Assembly: GCA_947489925.1 (NCBI GenBank)
Contig: CANLFK010000048.1
Location: forward strand, 1-13,442
DNA: 13,442 nt
Source of the DNA: Candidatus Caenarcanales bacterium
GTDB lineage: Bacteria > Cyanobacteriota > Vampirovibrionia > Caenarcaniphilales > Caenarcanaceae
Reading direction: 5' to 3'
Made by a program: the position numbers and the translations under genes. The notes under the pieces were generated by a model. That model worked only from the letters and a program-made list of their open reading frames with translations, was not told the origin of the DNA and ran no database searches. Positions 7,643-13,442 of this stretch are shown one piece after another (within the stretch, counting starts at the first letter, position 1; every line of letters starts with the position of its first letter).

Positions 7643-8497
7643 ATGCAGATAAACCACTTTATATTTATTTGTAGCAGATTTTTACTTTTGTTTTCTTTAT
7701 TAATTACAAGTGGCTGCGATTCTTCTTTGCATCAACAAAAAATTACGATTGCTGGCTCAACTACAATTTTACCAATATCGGAAGACTGGGCAAATTTGTT
7801 TCACCGAGAAACTGGCATAATTGTCAATGTCCAAGGTGGAGGCTCAACCAATGGTATTAATTTAATCAAAGCTAACAAAATAGATATTGGTGCGTCTTCA
7901 CGGAATTTATCAGAAGAAGAAGAAGAAGGTTTGCGTAAAATCGAAATTGGAAAAGATGCTTTAGCCATAGTTGTACATACAGATAATGCAATTGCTGAAA
8001 TTAGTACTGAACAATTAAGAAAAATTTTTTCGGGCAAAATCAAAAACTGGAAAGAATTAGGAGGAGCTAATAGACCTATTCAAGTTTTAAATCGTGAATC
8101 TGGCTCTGGAACAAGATCAACTTTTGAAGAATTGATTATGTGTTTTCCTAAAGATCAAAATACTTCTACAAAGTGTGAAAGAATGGAATTATCTTCAATT
8201 GTTTTAAATTCAAATGCAGAAGTTAAACGATCAGTAATGGCGATTCCGGATTCAATTGGTTATATTTCTTTTGGCTTTTTGGATAATAATGTCAAGGCTT
8301 TAGTTTTAAATGGAATTAGCCCCATTGAAGATGAAGTGAGAGCTGGTAATTATCCGATTTCTCGTGGACTTTATTATTTAATCCCAAGCCAAAAGCAAAG
8401 CCCTGAAATAGTACATAAATTTTTGGCTTTTATTAAAACACCAGAAGCCCTGCAAGTTTTGTCAAATGAAGGTTTTTTGGCTATTAACAGAAATTAA
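7643..8497 (+). CDS. pstS: PstS-like phosphate-binding lipoprotein
   Basis: Periplasmic substrate-binding component that captures phosphate for a Pst ABC transporter. The N-terminus has a lipoprotein signal with lipobox ITSGC, placing the acylated Cys at residue 25 and anchoring it to a membrane. Phosphate-binding motifs are clear: AGSTTI (37-42), GGGSTNGI (65-72), DIGASSR (81-87) and the family hallmark RESGSGTR (151-158). The 284 residues match the family. C167 and C178 lie in an inserted loop and could form a disulfide. No pstC, pstA or pstB follows; downstream is a tRNA on the other strand, so the permease must be elsewhere or this is a stand-alone phosphate sensor. ATG start without a Shine-Dalgarno. 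No convincing Pho box was seen. Family secure, exact role less so. Confidence 0.88.
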   Translation: MQINHFIFICSRFLLLFSLLITSGCDSSLHQQKITIAGSTTILPISEDWANLFHRETGIIVNVQGGGSTNGINLIKANKIDIGASSRNLSEEEEEGLRKIEIGKDALAIVVHTDNAIAEISTEQLRKIFSGKIKNWKELGGANRPIQVLNRESGSGTRSTFEELIMCFPKDQNTSTKCERMELSSIVLNSNAEVKRSVMAIPDSIGYISFGFLDNNVKALVLNGISPIEDEVRAGNYPISRGLYYLIPSQKQSPEIVHKFLAFIKTPEALQVLSNEGFLAINRN

Positions 8498-8505
8498 ATA
8501 CGGTT

Positions 8506-8578
8506 AGCCGACAATGGGAATCGAACCCACGGCCTACGCTTTACGAGAGCGTCGCTCTACCAACTGAGCTATATCGGC
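8506..8578 (-). tRNA. tRNA-Thr (anticodon CGU)
   Basis: A full cloverleaf reads on the minus strand. The acceptor GCCGATA pairs with TGTCGGC (one G-U), the D arm is GCTC/GAGC around AGTTGGTA, and the anticodon stem ACGCT/AGCGT encloses CTCGTAA, giving anticodon CGT (plus strand 8543-8545), which reads ACG. The T arm GTGGG/CCCAT carries TTCGAAT. The discriminator base is T and CCA is not encoded, so it must be added after transcription. G1-C72, C2-G71 and anticodon G35-U36 agree with known Thr identity elements. Confidence 0.96.
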
Positions 8579-8601
8579 ACAAAATAAGATTCAGAAAACA
8601 T

Positions 8602-8609
8602 ATTATAAT
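8602..8609. promoter_or_regulatory. Overlapping divergent -10 hexamers between tRNA-Thr and plsC
   Basis: ATTATAAT contains TATAAT on the plus strand (8604-8609) and also TATAAT on the minus strand (8602-8607). For the tRNA this would start transcription about 16-18 bases before the mature 5' end; for plsC it would give a leader of about 20 bases. No good -35 box is seen on either side, so the call rests on the -10 matches and spacing in very AT-rich DNA. Confidence 0.35.
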
Positions 8610-8636
8610 TCATAAATAAAAATAAAAATAAATTCT

Positions 8637-9287
8637 ATGAATGAAAAAAACAATGAAAGAAAATTTGATTACAGTTCATTATTTCACCGACTATCACATT
8701 ATTTTATTATCAATACTATCTTTTGGCCTTTTTATTTCTTTCGCTACAAAATAAAAATTATTGGTGCCGAAAATATACCCACAGATAATTTGCCCTTTTT
8801 ATTTATTTCTAATCATTATTCATATGAAGATCCCCCTCTTTTGTCTCTAGCTTTGAGGCGTCCAATTGCTTATATTGCCAAAAAAGAATTATTTGCCGAA
8901 AAATGGCTTGGTCCAACAATTAATTTTTTAGGAGCTATTCCTATTGACCGAAATAAAACTGGTTTAAGCACCATTAAAACCATAAAAGAAGCTCTCAAAA
9001 ATAATTGGTTGGTTGGAATATTTATTGAAGGAACAAGAAATTTATCCAGAACTGAAATGACAAAACTAGAAGAAGGAACAGCTTTTATTGCCAGAGTTAC
9101 TGGAAAAACAAGAGTATTACCAATGGCTTTGCGTGGGGGTGAAAAAGTCTTTGACAAATTAGAAATCCATATTGGCAAAATTATTGAATTTCAATCAGAT
9201 TTATCGGCTGAAGAAATGACTTTGATTTATGGTCAAAAAGTTGCTGAGTTAGCTGGCTTGGAGCTACAACTTAAACCAAAAAATTAA
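8637..9287 (+). CDS. plsC: PlsC-like 1-acylglycerol-3-phosphate acyltransferase
   Basis: Membrane-associated enzyme predicted to acylate lysophosphatidate to phosphatidate in phospholipid synthesis. The 216 residues show the four acyltransferase blocks in order: HYSYED (60-65, the catalytic H-x4-D pair H60/D65), GAIPIDR (99-105, glycerophosphate-binding Arg), FIEGTRN (129-135, a variant of FPEGTRS with Ile for Pro) and LPMALRG (161-167). A hydrophobic stretch at residues about 22-36 (YFIINTIFWPFYFF) is the likely membrane contact. ATG start with no Shine-Dalgarno. The paralogue family includes lyso-ornithine-lipid and other lysolipid acyltransferases, so the acceptor is not certain. Its stop lies 5 bases before a duplicated 40-bp segment that also carries the C-terminal codons of a distant TPR gene. 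Confidence 0.87.
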   Translation: MNEKNNERKFDYSSLFHRLSHYFIINTIFWPFYFFRYKIKIIGAENIPTDNLPFLFISNHYSYEDPPLLSLALRRPIAYIAKKELFAEKWLGPTINFLGAIPIDRNKTGLSTIKTIKEALKNNWLVGIFIEGTRNLSRTEMTKLEEGTAFIARVTGKTRVLPMALRGGEKVFDKLEIHIGKIIEFQSDLSAEEMTLIYGQKVAELAGLELQLKPKN

Positions 9288-9292
9288 AGATA

Positions 9293-9322
9293 ATTTCTCA
9301 AATTGAAAACACTAAATAAAAT
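9293..9322. repeat. Left part of a split 40-bp direct repeat (matches 11521-11550)
   Basis: These 30 bases are identical to 11521-11550, where they encode the last residues ISQIENTK and stop of a TPR protein. Here they follow the plsC stop by 5 bases and are cut off by the inserted element at 9323. Weak similarity continues a few codons leftward (TTAAA-gap-ATTTCTC), hinting at a remnant of a TPR gene 3' end. Confidence 0.85.
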
Positions 9323-9590
9323 GTGAGTTCGATGAAAAGAAAATCTGAAAATGCTGATTGAAGCGAAACTTTAAAGCAATCACAATTGCAAGTCTCTCGC
9401 TAAAGAATTTTGTCTTTTCACCCCCAACCCCCTGAAAGTGGGCTATTAGAAAGTGGAGTTGGGAATTTAGACCTTGAAGACAGAAAATTTCAAACAGATT
9501 TGTTGAGTGTCCCCTTCGGGGAATGGCGTAAGCCTAGGGGGCTAAGACTTGAATTCTTGAGGTTCTTTGTTTTTGGTCTGTCAAACTCAC
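9323..9590. mobile_element. MITE-like non-coding element, 268 bp, with terminal inverted repeats and 12-bp target duplication
   Basis: The stretch has no credible gene. It begins GTGAGTTCGATGA and ends, read inversely from 9590, GTGAGTTTGACAG: 7 perfect terminal bases and more matches beyond. ACTAAATAAAAT stands directly on both sides (9311-9322 and 9591-9602), a 12-bp target duplication. The uninterrupted sequence at 11521-11560 shows what the site looks like without the element and fixes both ends. The interior is richer in G and C than its surroundings and can fold on the plus strand: CCCAAC (9423-9428) with GTTGGG (9458-9463), CCC-UUCG-GGG (9512-9521) and GGC-GUAA-GCC (9525-9534). A 61-codon TTG-started frame at 9410-9595 runs across the right end and is judged spurious. 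No transposase is encoded, so movement would need one supplied in trans. The family was not identified. Confidence 0.72.
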
Positions 9591-9612
9591 ACTAAATAAA
9601 ATTATTTTCCGC
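9591..9612. repeat. Right part of the split 40-bp direct repeat (matches 11539-11560)
   Basis: The first 12 bases are the target duplication ACTAAATAAAAT; the following TATTTTCCGC (9603-9612) equals 11551-11560, which is the 3' end of tatC. Joined to 9293-9322 without the element and one duplicate, it rebuilds the whole 40-bp repeat. Similarity stops at about 9612, five bases before the stop codon of the next gene. Confidence 0.8.
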
Positions 9613-9616
9613 CAAA

Positions 9617-10699
9617 TCACGAGAGAAAATGCCCTCCCCATTCCAAGACAGTAAAGCCTTCACGAGAGATACTTTCTAGTTTTTGGGCTTTTGGTAAGTT
9701 TTCTGGCTTCTCGTTTAAATTTGCTACTTCAATAAACAATCTAAAAATTGAATCTGGCTTAGGAATAATTGTCATTGGATGTTTTTGATTGTAGCTTTCA
9801 GTCAAAAGAAAAGATATCCAGTAAAATGGTTTCTGTTTTTCAATAATTTTCACGACCCAATAATCTAAGAAATCTTTTTTTTCGACACGATTGAAATTCA
9901 TTTCATCAAGCTTTTCATTTAAGAATTTTTCTATATTTTCAAGCTCAACAATCCAGCCAATATTTGTGCGTTCTGGATTTTCTTTTTTTATGCCTTCCCA
10001 ATATAAATAAGGATAAATTCCTCTCAGAGCTGAACTATAAGCATATTCTAAGCCAATTGAATTTAAATATTTTTTATATGAATTTGGATCAGTTAATTCC
10101 AATTGCAAATCTTCCAGTAATCCGTTTGGATGAGCCAAAACCTTCCAGCCCTTTTCTGGATTATAAGCTGGTATATCAATTGTTAAAGTTACCTCTGGAT
10201 CAATAAAAACTTGTACTTCTGTAATTTCTTTGGGGTAAAGATAAACAGCGGGTTTTAAAACCATATGAGTTGGTGGTGGTGGTTGTGGTGCTGGAGGCTC
10301 TGGTGGTTGTGGTATCGGAGGTGCTACTGGAACTGCAGGCTGAGGAATTGATTTCGGTGGTGTAAAATTAGTATGATTTCTATTGGGTAAGACTTGCCGA
10401 TTTATTCTATTTTCTGAATTTCCAGATGAGTTCTTTAGTCTAAATTGAAGATTTGCAATCAAAGATTTAAACATTTTTGAAAGCTCTTTAATTTGTCTTG
10501 GATTAATATTACTACTTCCAAGTGCTGAGGTTAAACTAGGTAAATTAAGTTGAATTTCATCATTTATAGTTTTTGCTAAAGAGGGTAAATCTGGAATAGC
10601 GGAGTTACTAACTTTATTAGCTTGAGTATTAGCTTTATTTAAATTAGTTTGGTTTAAATTGGGATTTAGAGAGGGTCTATTATTATTAACACTCGACAT
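9617..10699 (-). CDS. Pro-rich-linker protein with a KPxxYLYP / EWGG domain of unknown function
   Basis: A 360-residue protein without signal peptide or membrane helix. Residues 1-112 are Asn/Gln/Ser-rich and look disordered apart from a possible helix at about 64-90. Residues 114-144 form a Pro-rich linker (PQPPEPPAPQPPPP). Residues about 148-360 hold a domain I recognise by its pattern but not by a function: KPAVYLYP (149-156), GWKVLAHPNG (184-193), YLYWEG (231-236), DFLDYWV (276-282), KPDSIFRLF (314-322) and the closing GFTVLEWGG (348-356). This set recurs in uncharacterised proteins of bacteria and eukaryotes. ATG start with no Shine-Dalgarno; TGA stop. It diverges from the TPR gene at 10846 with a 146-base shared upstream region, and both lie between the two 40-bp repeats, so they may form one accessory unit. 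Confidence 0.72.
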   Translation of the reverse strand: MSSVNNNRPSLNPNLNQTNLNKANTQANKVSNSAIPDLPSLAKTINDEIQLNLPSLTSALGSSNINPRQIKELSKMFKSLIANLQFRLKNSSGNSENRINRQVLPNRNHTNFTPPKSIPQPAVPVAPPIPQPPEPPAPQPPPPTHMVLKPAVYLYPKEITEVQVFIDPEVTLTIDIPAYNPEKGWKVLAHPNGLLEDLQLELTDPNSYKKYLNSIGLEYAYSSALRGIYPYLYWEGIKKENPERTNIGWIVELENIEKFLNEKLDEMNFNRVEKKDFLDYWVVKIIEKQKPFYWISFLLTESYNQKHPMTIIPKPDSIFRLFIEVANLNEKPENLPKAQKLESISREGFTVLEWGGHFLS

Positions 10700-10845
10700 T
10701 TATTTGTATTTTGAAAAAACATTTTATATATTTATTCCACCTTAAGTTTTTATATTTACTTTCTTCAGTTAAAAAGTCTAAAGCATTAAAGTCTTAATTT
10801 AAATTGGGAAATAATAATTTTAGCTAAACTAATAATATCTTAGAA

Positions 10846-11547
10846 ATGGTACAAACTAAAAGTGAACAGCTCTTTGAGAGCGGTAAAACTAAATACAAAT
10901 TAAATGATTATGACAATGCAATTAAAGACTTAGAATTATCGATTAAGCAAGATTTGAAAAACAGTTTACCTTTAAAATATATAGCTTTTTGCCATTACCA
11001 ATTAGGTGATTTTGAATCTGCGTATAAAAGCTTTCACAAATACAATAAAAATGTCAAAGACGATATTGAATCAATTAATGATTCTGGTTGTTGCAATCTA
11101 GCCTTGGGAAAATATGAAAAAGCAATTACTTACTTTGATAAAATAATAAAACTAAAACCTCAAGAGAAATATGGATATTTAAATAAAGCTACAGCCTTCT
11201 ATAATCAGGAAAAATGGAAAGAAGCTCTTCCTGAATTTGAAACTGTTTTAAGTATCGATTCCAAAGATGAAAACTCATTAATGTATGCTTCATTTTGTAA
11301 TCATAAACTTGGTAATCAAACAAAGGCAGATATTTTATTAAACACTTTGCTGAACGAATATCCTCATAATTTTACTGGATATTATTTAAGCATTGTTTAT
11401 TGTCTTGAAGCTGAAGACAAAGAAAAAGCTTTAAACCAATTGGAAAAATTAAATAATATGATTAGCTCTACCCCAAAAACAGAAGAAATTCAGTCCTTAT
11501 TAGTCGAGTTAAAAGGCATTATTTCTCAAATTGAAAACACTAAATAA
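10846..11547 (+). CDS. Cytoplasmic TPR-repeat protein
   Basis: A 233-residue protein made almost entirely of helical tetratricopeptide-like repeats: LFESGKTKYKLNDYDNAIKDLELSI, then a YQLGDFESAYKSFHKY unit, CNLALGKYEKAITYFDKIIKLKP, ATAFYNQEKWKEALPEFETVLSID and CNHKLGNQTKADILLNTLL. There is no signal peptide, unlike the exported TPR protein at 6192, so it probably acts in the cytoplasm as a binding scaffold. ATG follows a weak AATAATAT-rich leader with no Shine-Dalgarno. The last eight codons (ISQIENTK) and the stop lie inside the 40-bp repeat also found after plsC, so its C-terminus may have come from the insertion site. The stop lies 2 bases from the tatC stop, a very tight convergent pair. 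Confidence 0.82.
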   Translation: MVQTKSEQLFESGKTKYKLNDYDNAIKDLELSIKQDLKNSLPLKYIAFCHYQLGDFESAYKSFHKYNKNVKDDIESINDSGCCNLALGKYEKAITYFDKIIKLKPQEKYGYLNKATAFYNQEKWKEALPEFETVLSIDSKDENSLMYASFCNHKLGNQTKADILLNTLLNEYPHNFTGYYLSIVYCLEAEDKEKALNQLEKLNNMISSTPKTEEIQSLLVELKGIISQIENTK

Positions 11548-11560
11548 AATTATTTTCCGC
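11521..11560. repeat. Intact copy of the 40-bp direct repeat at the TPR/tatC junction
   Basis: It covers the last eight codons and stop of the TPR gene (+), a 2-base gap, and the last codons and stop of tatC (-). The same sequence occurs after plsC in two pieces (9293-9322 and 9603-9612) split by the 268-bp element. The two copies bracket about 1.9 kb with two genes. Confidence 0.85.
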
Positions 11561-12260
11561 AAAGCTTAATTATTAAAATACTCAAACCATATAAAAAAAT
11601 TAAAGCCAAACCAACTAAAATCATATTAAATGGGTCTGGTGTTGGTGTAATAATGGCGGCTAAAGCAAAAATACCAAAGCAAATTATTTGCCAATGCTTA
11701 GCTAATTGACCCGAAGTAATAAGATTGAAAATAGCCAAAATAAAAACTAAAATCGGCAACTGAAAGCTTAAGCCCAAAATAAAAAATATACTTAAAACAA
11801 AAGAAATAAAATAATCTAAACTATAATGAGCTTCGACCAAACCAGCTTCTAAGCCAAAACCAAATAGAAAATTTAACATTGGTTTCAAAGCCAAAAAATA
11901 AGCAAAAGCCAAGCCAATCAAAAATAAAAATGGGCTACCAATAATAATAATATTACTAGTTTGTTTTTCTTGACTTTTTAGACCAGGCCAAACAAAAGCC
12001 TTTAACTGACCAAGTAAAAACGGATAAGCAATCATAAAAGCTAAATAGGTAGCGGTTTTTAAATGCACAAAAAATAATTCACCCGGTCTTAATTGAAAAA
12101 AAGTAGCCCCTGCTGGAGCGAGTTTTTGCAACTGAAGAATAGTTTTAGACGAAAAAGCAAAAGCAATTATTAATGAAATCAAACAAATAACTAAACTGTA
12201 TATAATTCTTTGTCTTAATTCTGTTAAATGGCTTTCCAAATTTTCTTGTTTTTCAATCAC
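11550..12260 (-). CDS. tatC: Sec-independent (twin-arginine) protein translocase subunit TatC
   Basis: Inner-membrane core of the Tat system; recognises twin-arginine signal peptides and, with TatA/TatB, exports folded proteins. The 236 residues show the N-terminal hallmark ESHLTELRQRI (9-19), a long first helix, the periplasmic loop with FFQLRPGELFFVHLK, then AYPFLLGQLKAFVWPGLKSQEK, and further helices making six in all, with the family Pro and Gly positions (SFQLPILVFIL, IITPTPDP). GTG is used as start, which puts ESHLTELR at its usual distance from the N-terminus; GGATAA just upstream is a weak Shine-Dalgarno. No tatA is in the window. Two unrecognised genes lie upstream on the same strand, the nearer only 28 bases away. 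The last codons lie inside the 40-bp direct repeat. Confidence 0.94.
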   Translation of the reverse strand: MIEKQENLESHLTELRQRIIYSLVICLISLIIAFAFSSKTILQLQKLAPAGATFFQLRPGELFFVHLKTATYLAFMIAYPFLLGQLKAFVWPGLKSQEKQTSNIIIIGSPFLFLIGLAFAYFLALKPMLNFLFGFGLEAGLVEAHYSLDYFISFVLSIFFILGLSFQLPILVFILAIFNLITSGQLAKHWQIICFGIFALAAIITPTPDPFNMILVGLALIFLYGLSILIIKLCGK

Positions 12261-12288
12261 TTATCCAAATTATTATTAATTAGCTGAA

Positions 12289-12765
12289 TTATACTATAGT
12301 CAAAGTTCCAGTTAATTGAGCAAGTTTGAGAGTAATTACTTTTTTAAATTCTTCATATTTATTCAGCAAGCCTAAGGCTGATATTTGCAAATCCAATATT
12401 TCATCGGCATAATCAGCACAAATATTAAGTAATTCTTCTTGTAATTCATTAAAACTTAAAATGCTGTTTTCTTTATATTGATCAAGTAAAGCTTGTTTGT
12501 GTTGATGGATTTTAATTATTAAGCCTTCACGCAATTTTTGATGTTCCGTAGAATTTTTAAAGTCATTGTCTTTCTGAAATCTAAATTTATCAATTGAAAT
12601 TATTCTTTGTCCATTTTGTGGAATTATTCTAATTTTACGGCTTTCTTTATAGTCTGAGCATATAATCTGCGGTTCTGCCTCAAGACAGTCATCAGTATTA
12701 TTTTCCACTTCATTAACTGAATTTTCGGCAGTTTCTTTTCTGGTAAATGGGATAATTAAAGCCAT
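12289..12765 (-). CDS. Hypothetical helical protein upstream of tatC
   Basis: I do not recognise this 158-residue protein. It has no signal peptide or membrane helix. Residues 1-45 are acidic and probably flexible (ETAENSVNEVENNTDDCLE). Around residues 44-62 a short stretch (RKIRIIPQNGQRIISIDKF) looks beta-like. The rest is amphipathic helix with charged and leucine-rich spacing (KLREGLIIKIHQHKQALLDQ, SFNELQEELLNICADYADEILDL), suggesting a helical bundle or coiled coil. ATG start, no Shine-Dalgarno. Its end lies 28 bases before the tatC start on the same strand, so co-transcription is likely, but this does not show a role in Tat export. Confidence 0.6.
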   Translation of the reverse strand: MALIIPFTRKETAENSVNEVENNTDDCLEAEPQIICSDYKESRKIRIIPQNGQRIISIDKFRFQKDNDFKNSTEHQKLREGLIIKIHQHKQALLDQYKENSILSFNELQEELLNICADYADEILDLQISALGLLNKYEEFKKVITLKLAQLTGTLTIV

Positions 12766-12882
12766 GTTTTATATTAAATTTTATTTTTAGTTTTTGTAGA
12801 CCAACCGAAAATCTTAGCAAGAAAGCCGAGATAATAGTTGTCTTATAATACTTACTTAATATATTAACACATTGTTATTAAC

Positions 12883-13413
12883 TCAAATATTATAATTTTC
12901 TTCAAGATATTGAATTTGATCATTAATTAAATTATAAAGCTGAGCTACTGAATTATTAAGATCAATTATTCGTCTATCAGACTCTTGAGAGCCAGTTTGA
13001 ATTGTGAATTTTAATTGATGATCTGAAATGACCTGAATATCTAAAAGAGCTTTTGAATAACAATTTTTTATTTTTTCGGGATCATCACTAATTTCATATA
13101 AAAGCCAATTTCCTTGCACTAATAAATATAAAGCTTCATAAATTCTATTTAAGGTATTTTTCTGTTCTTCGGTAAATTCATAATTTTTCTGCAGAAGAGA
13201 TAATTCCATTCTTTGTTTTTGAATTTGTTTTCTAAGCGTAGACCAATTCCCTGCATCTGTATCATCAGCTCTTTTGATAGTTCTTTCTAATTCAGTGAGC
13301 ATTTTTACAATTGGCAAGCTTTCGCCCTTAGCTGGCAATAAAAAAGCCCACAATAAATTAGCTAATGTTATGGCAATTAAAATAAAAGCAATTGTATAAG
13401 AAGATGAAGACAT
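12883..13413 (-). CDS. Hypothetical membrane-anchored coiled-coil protein
   Basis: I do not recognise this 176-residue protein. One membrane helix lies at residues about 6-28 (SYTIAFILIAITLANLLWAF), without a cleavable signal pattern, so it should be anchored by its N-terminus. The rest is soluble and mainly helical, with heptad-like stretches (MLTELERTIKRADD, LRKQIQKQRMELSLLQKNYEF, IIDLNNSVAQLYNLINDQIQYLEEN) that suggest coiled coils. ATG start without Shine-Dalgarno. It is the first of three same-strand genes ending in tatC, separated from the next by 117 AT-rich bases that include the palindrome TTAATATATTAA (12856-12867), so it may be a separate transcript. Confidence 0.62.
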   Translation of the reverse strand: MSSSSYTIAFILIAITLANLLWAFLLPAKGESLPIVKMLTELERTIKRADDTDAGNWSTLRKQIQKQRMELSLLQKNYEFTEEQKNTLNRIYEALYLLVQGNWLLYEISDDPEKIKNCYSKALLDIQVISDHQLKFTIQTGSQESDRRIIDLNNSVAQLYNLINDQIQYLEENYNI

Positions 13414-13442
13414 TATTTTTTGTTAATTTTTATTAATTAAAA

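Noticed and set aside
8870..9178. 102-codon minus-strand frame inside plsC
   Set aside because: Antisense shadow of a well-supported acyltransferase gene; no domain pattern and no start signal.
9345..9375. Hammerhead ribozyme core (CTGAT...GAAA) inside the mobile element
   Set aside because: CTGATTGAAGCGAAAC has an extra base in the core and no room for stem II, so the fold is not possible.
9410..9595. 61-codon open frame crossing the right end of the 268-bp element
   Set aside because: It starts at TTG with no Shine-Dalgarno, spans the element boundary and its target duplication, and has a composition that follows the RNA-like hairpins. Treated as spurious.
1..13442. CRISPR array or restriction/defence gene cluster
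   Set aside because: No regularly spaced direct repeats and no nuclease, methylase or Cas-like motifs in any frame; the only direct repeats are the two 40-bp copies.

Overview
The window is strongly AT-rich DNA read with the standard code: TGA ends at least two genes and no reading frame passes through it. The cell is a diderm bacterium, because the window carries an LptC-type lipopolysaccharide-export protein, a MurB, a lipoprotein phosphate-binding protein and TatC. Low GC, mostly weak or absent Shine-Dalgarno sequences and the LptC architecture (about 285 aa) suggest a non-photosynthetic relative of Cyanobacteria (Vampirovibrionia/Melainabacteria-like). That placement is an inference and was not tested.

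Layout. 1-1279 (+): the 3' end of a protein ending in a PELOTA-type RNA-binding domain, then a CitE/HpcH-fold C-C bond lyase. These two belong to the biosynthetic module known from Ter (tellurium/stress) operons, predicted to make a nucleoside-like metabolite; the rest lies upstream, off the window. 1305-2162 (-): lptC. 2258-2479 (+): an orphan HicB-like protein. 2626-4917 (+): class I ribonucleotide reductase large subunit, the only gene here with a strong Shine-Dalgarno. 5062-6024 (+): murB, with Cys at the catalytic Ser position. 6192-7554 (+): a secreted TPR protein and a secreted Cys-containing protein of unknown function. 7643-8497 (+): a PstS-like lipoprotein. 8506-8578 (-): tRNA-Thr(CGU). 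8637-9287 (+): a PlsC-like acyltransferase.

9293-11560 is a rearranged accessory segment. A 40-bp sequence present intact at 11521-11560, where a TPR gene and tatC converge, occurs again just after plsC. That second copy is split by a 268-bp non-coding element (9323-9590) with short terminal inverted repeats, a 12-bp target duplication and internal hairpins capped by UUCG and GUAA tetraloops. The intact copy therefore serves as an internal empty site that fixes the element's ends. Between the two 40-bp copies lie two divergent genes: a Pro-rich protein with a KPxxYLYP/EWGG domain (-), and a cytoplasmic TPR protein (+) whose last codons lie inside the repeat.

11550-13413 (-): tatC preceded by two unrecognised genes, one of them membrane-anchored, possibly one operon. 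Most of the window is housekeeping (envelope synthesis, dNTP supply, secretion, phosphate capture). The parts that merit attention are the Ter-type module at the left edge and the repeat-bounded cassette with its small structured mobile element.
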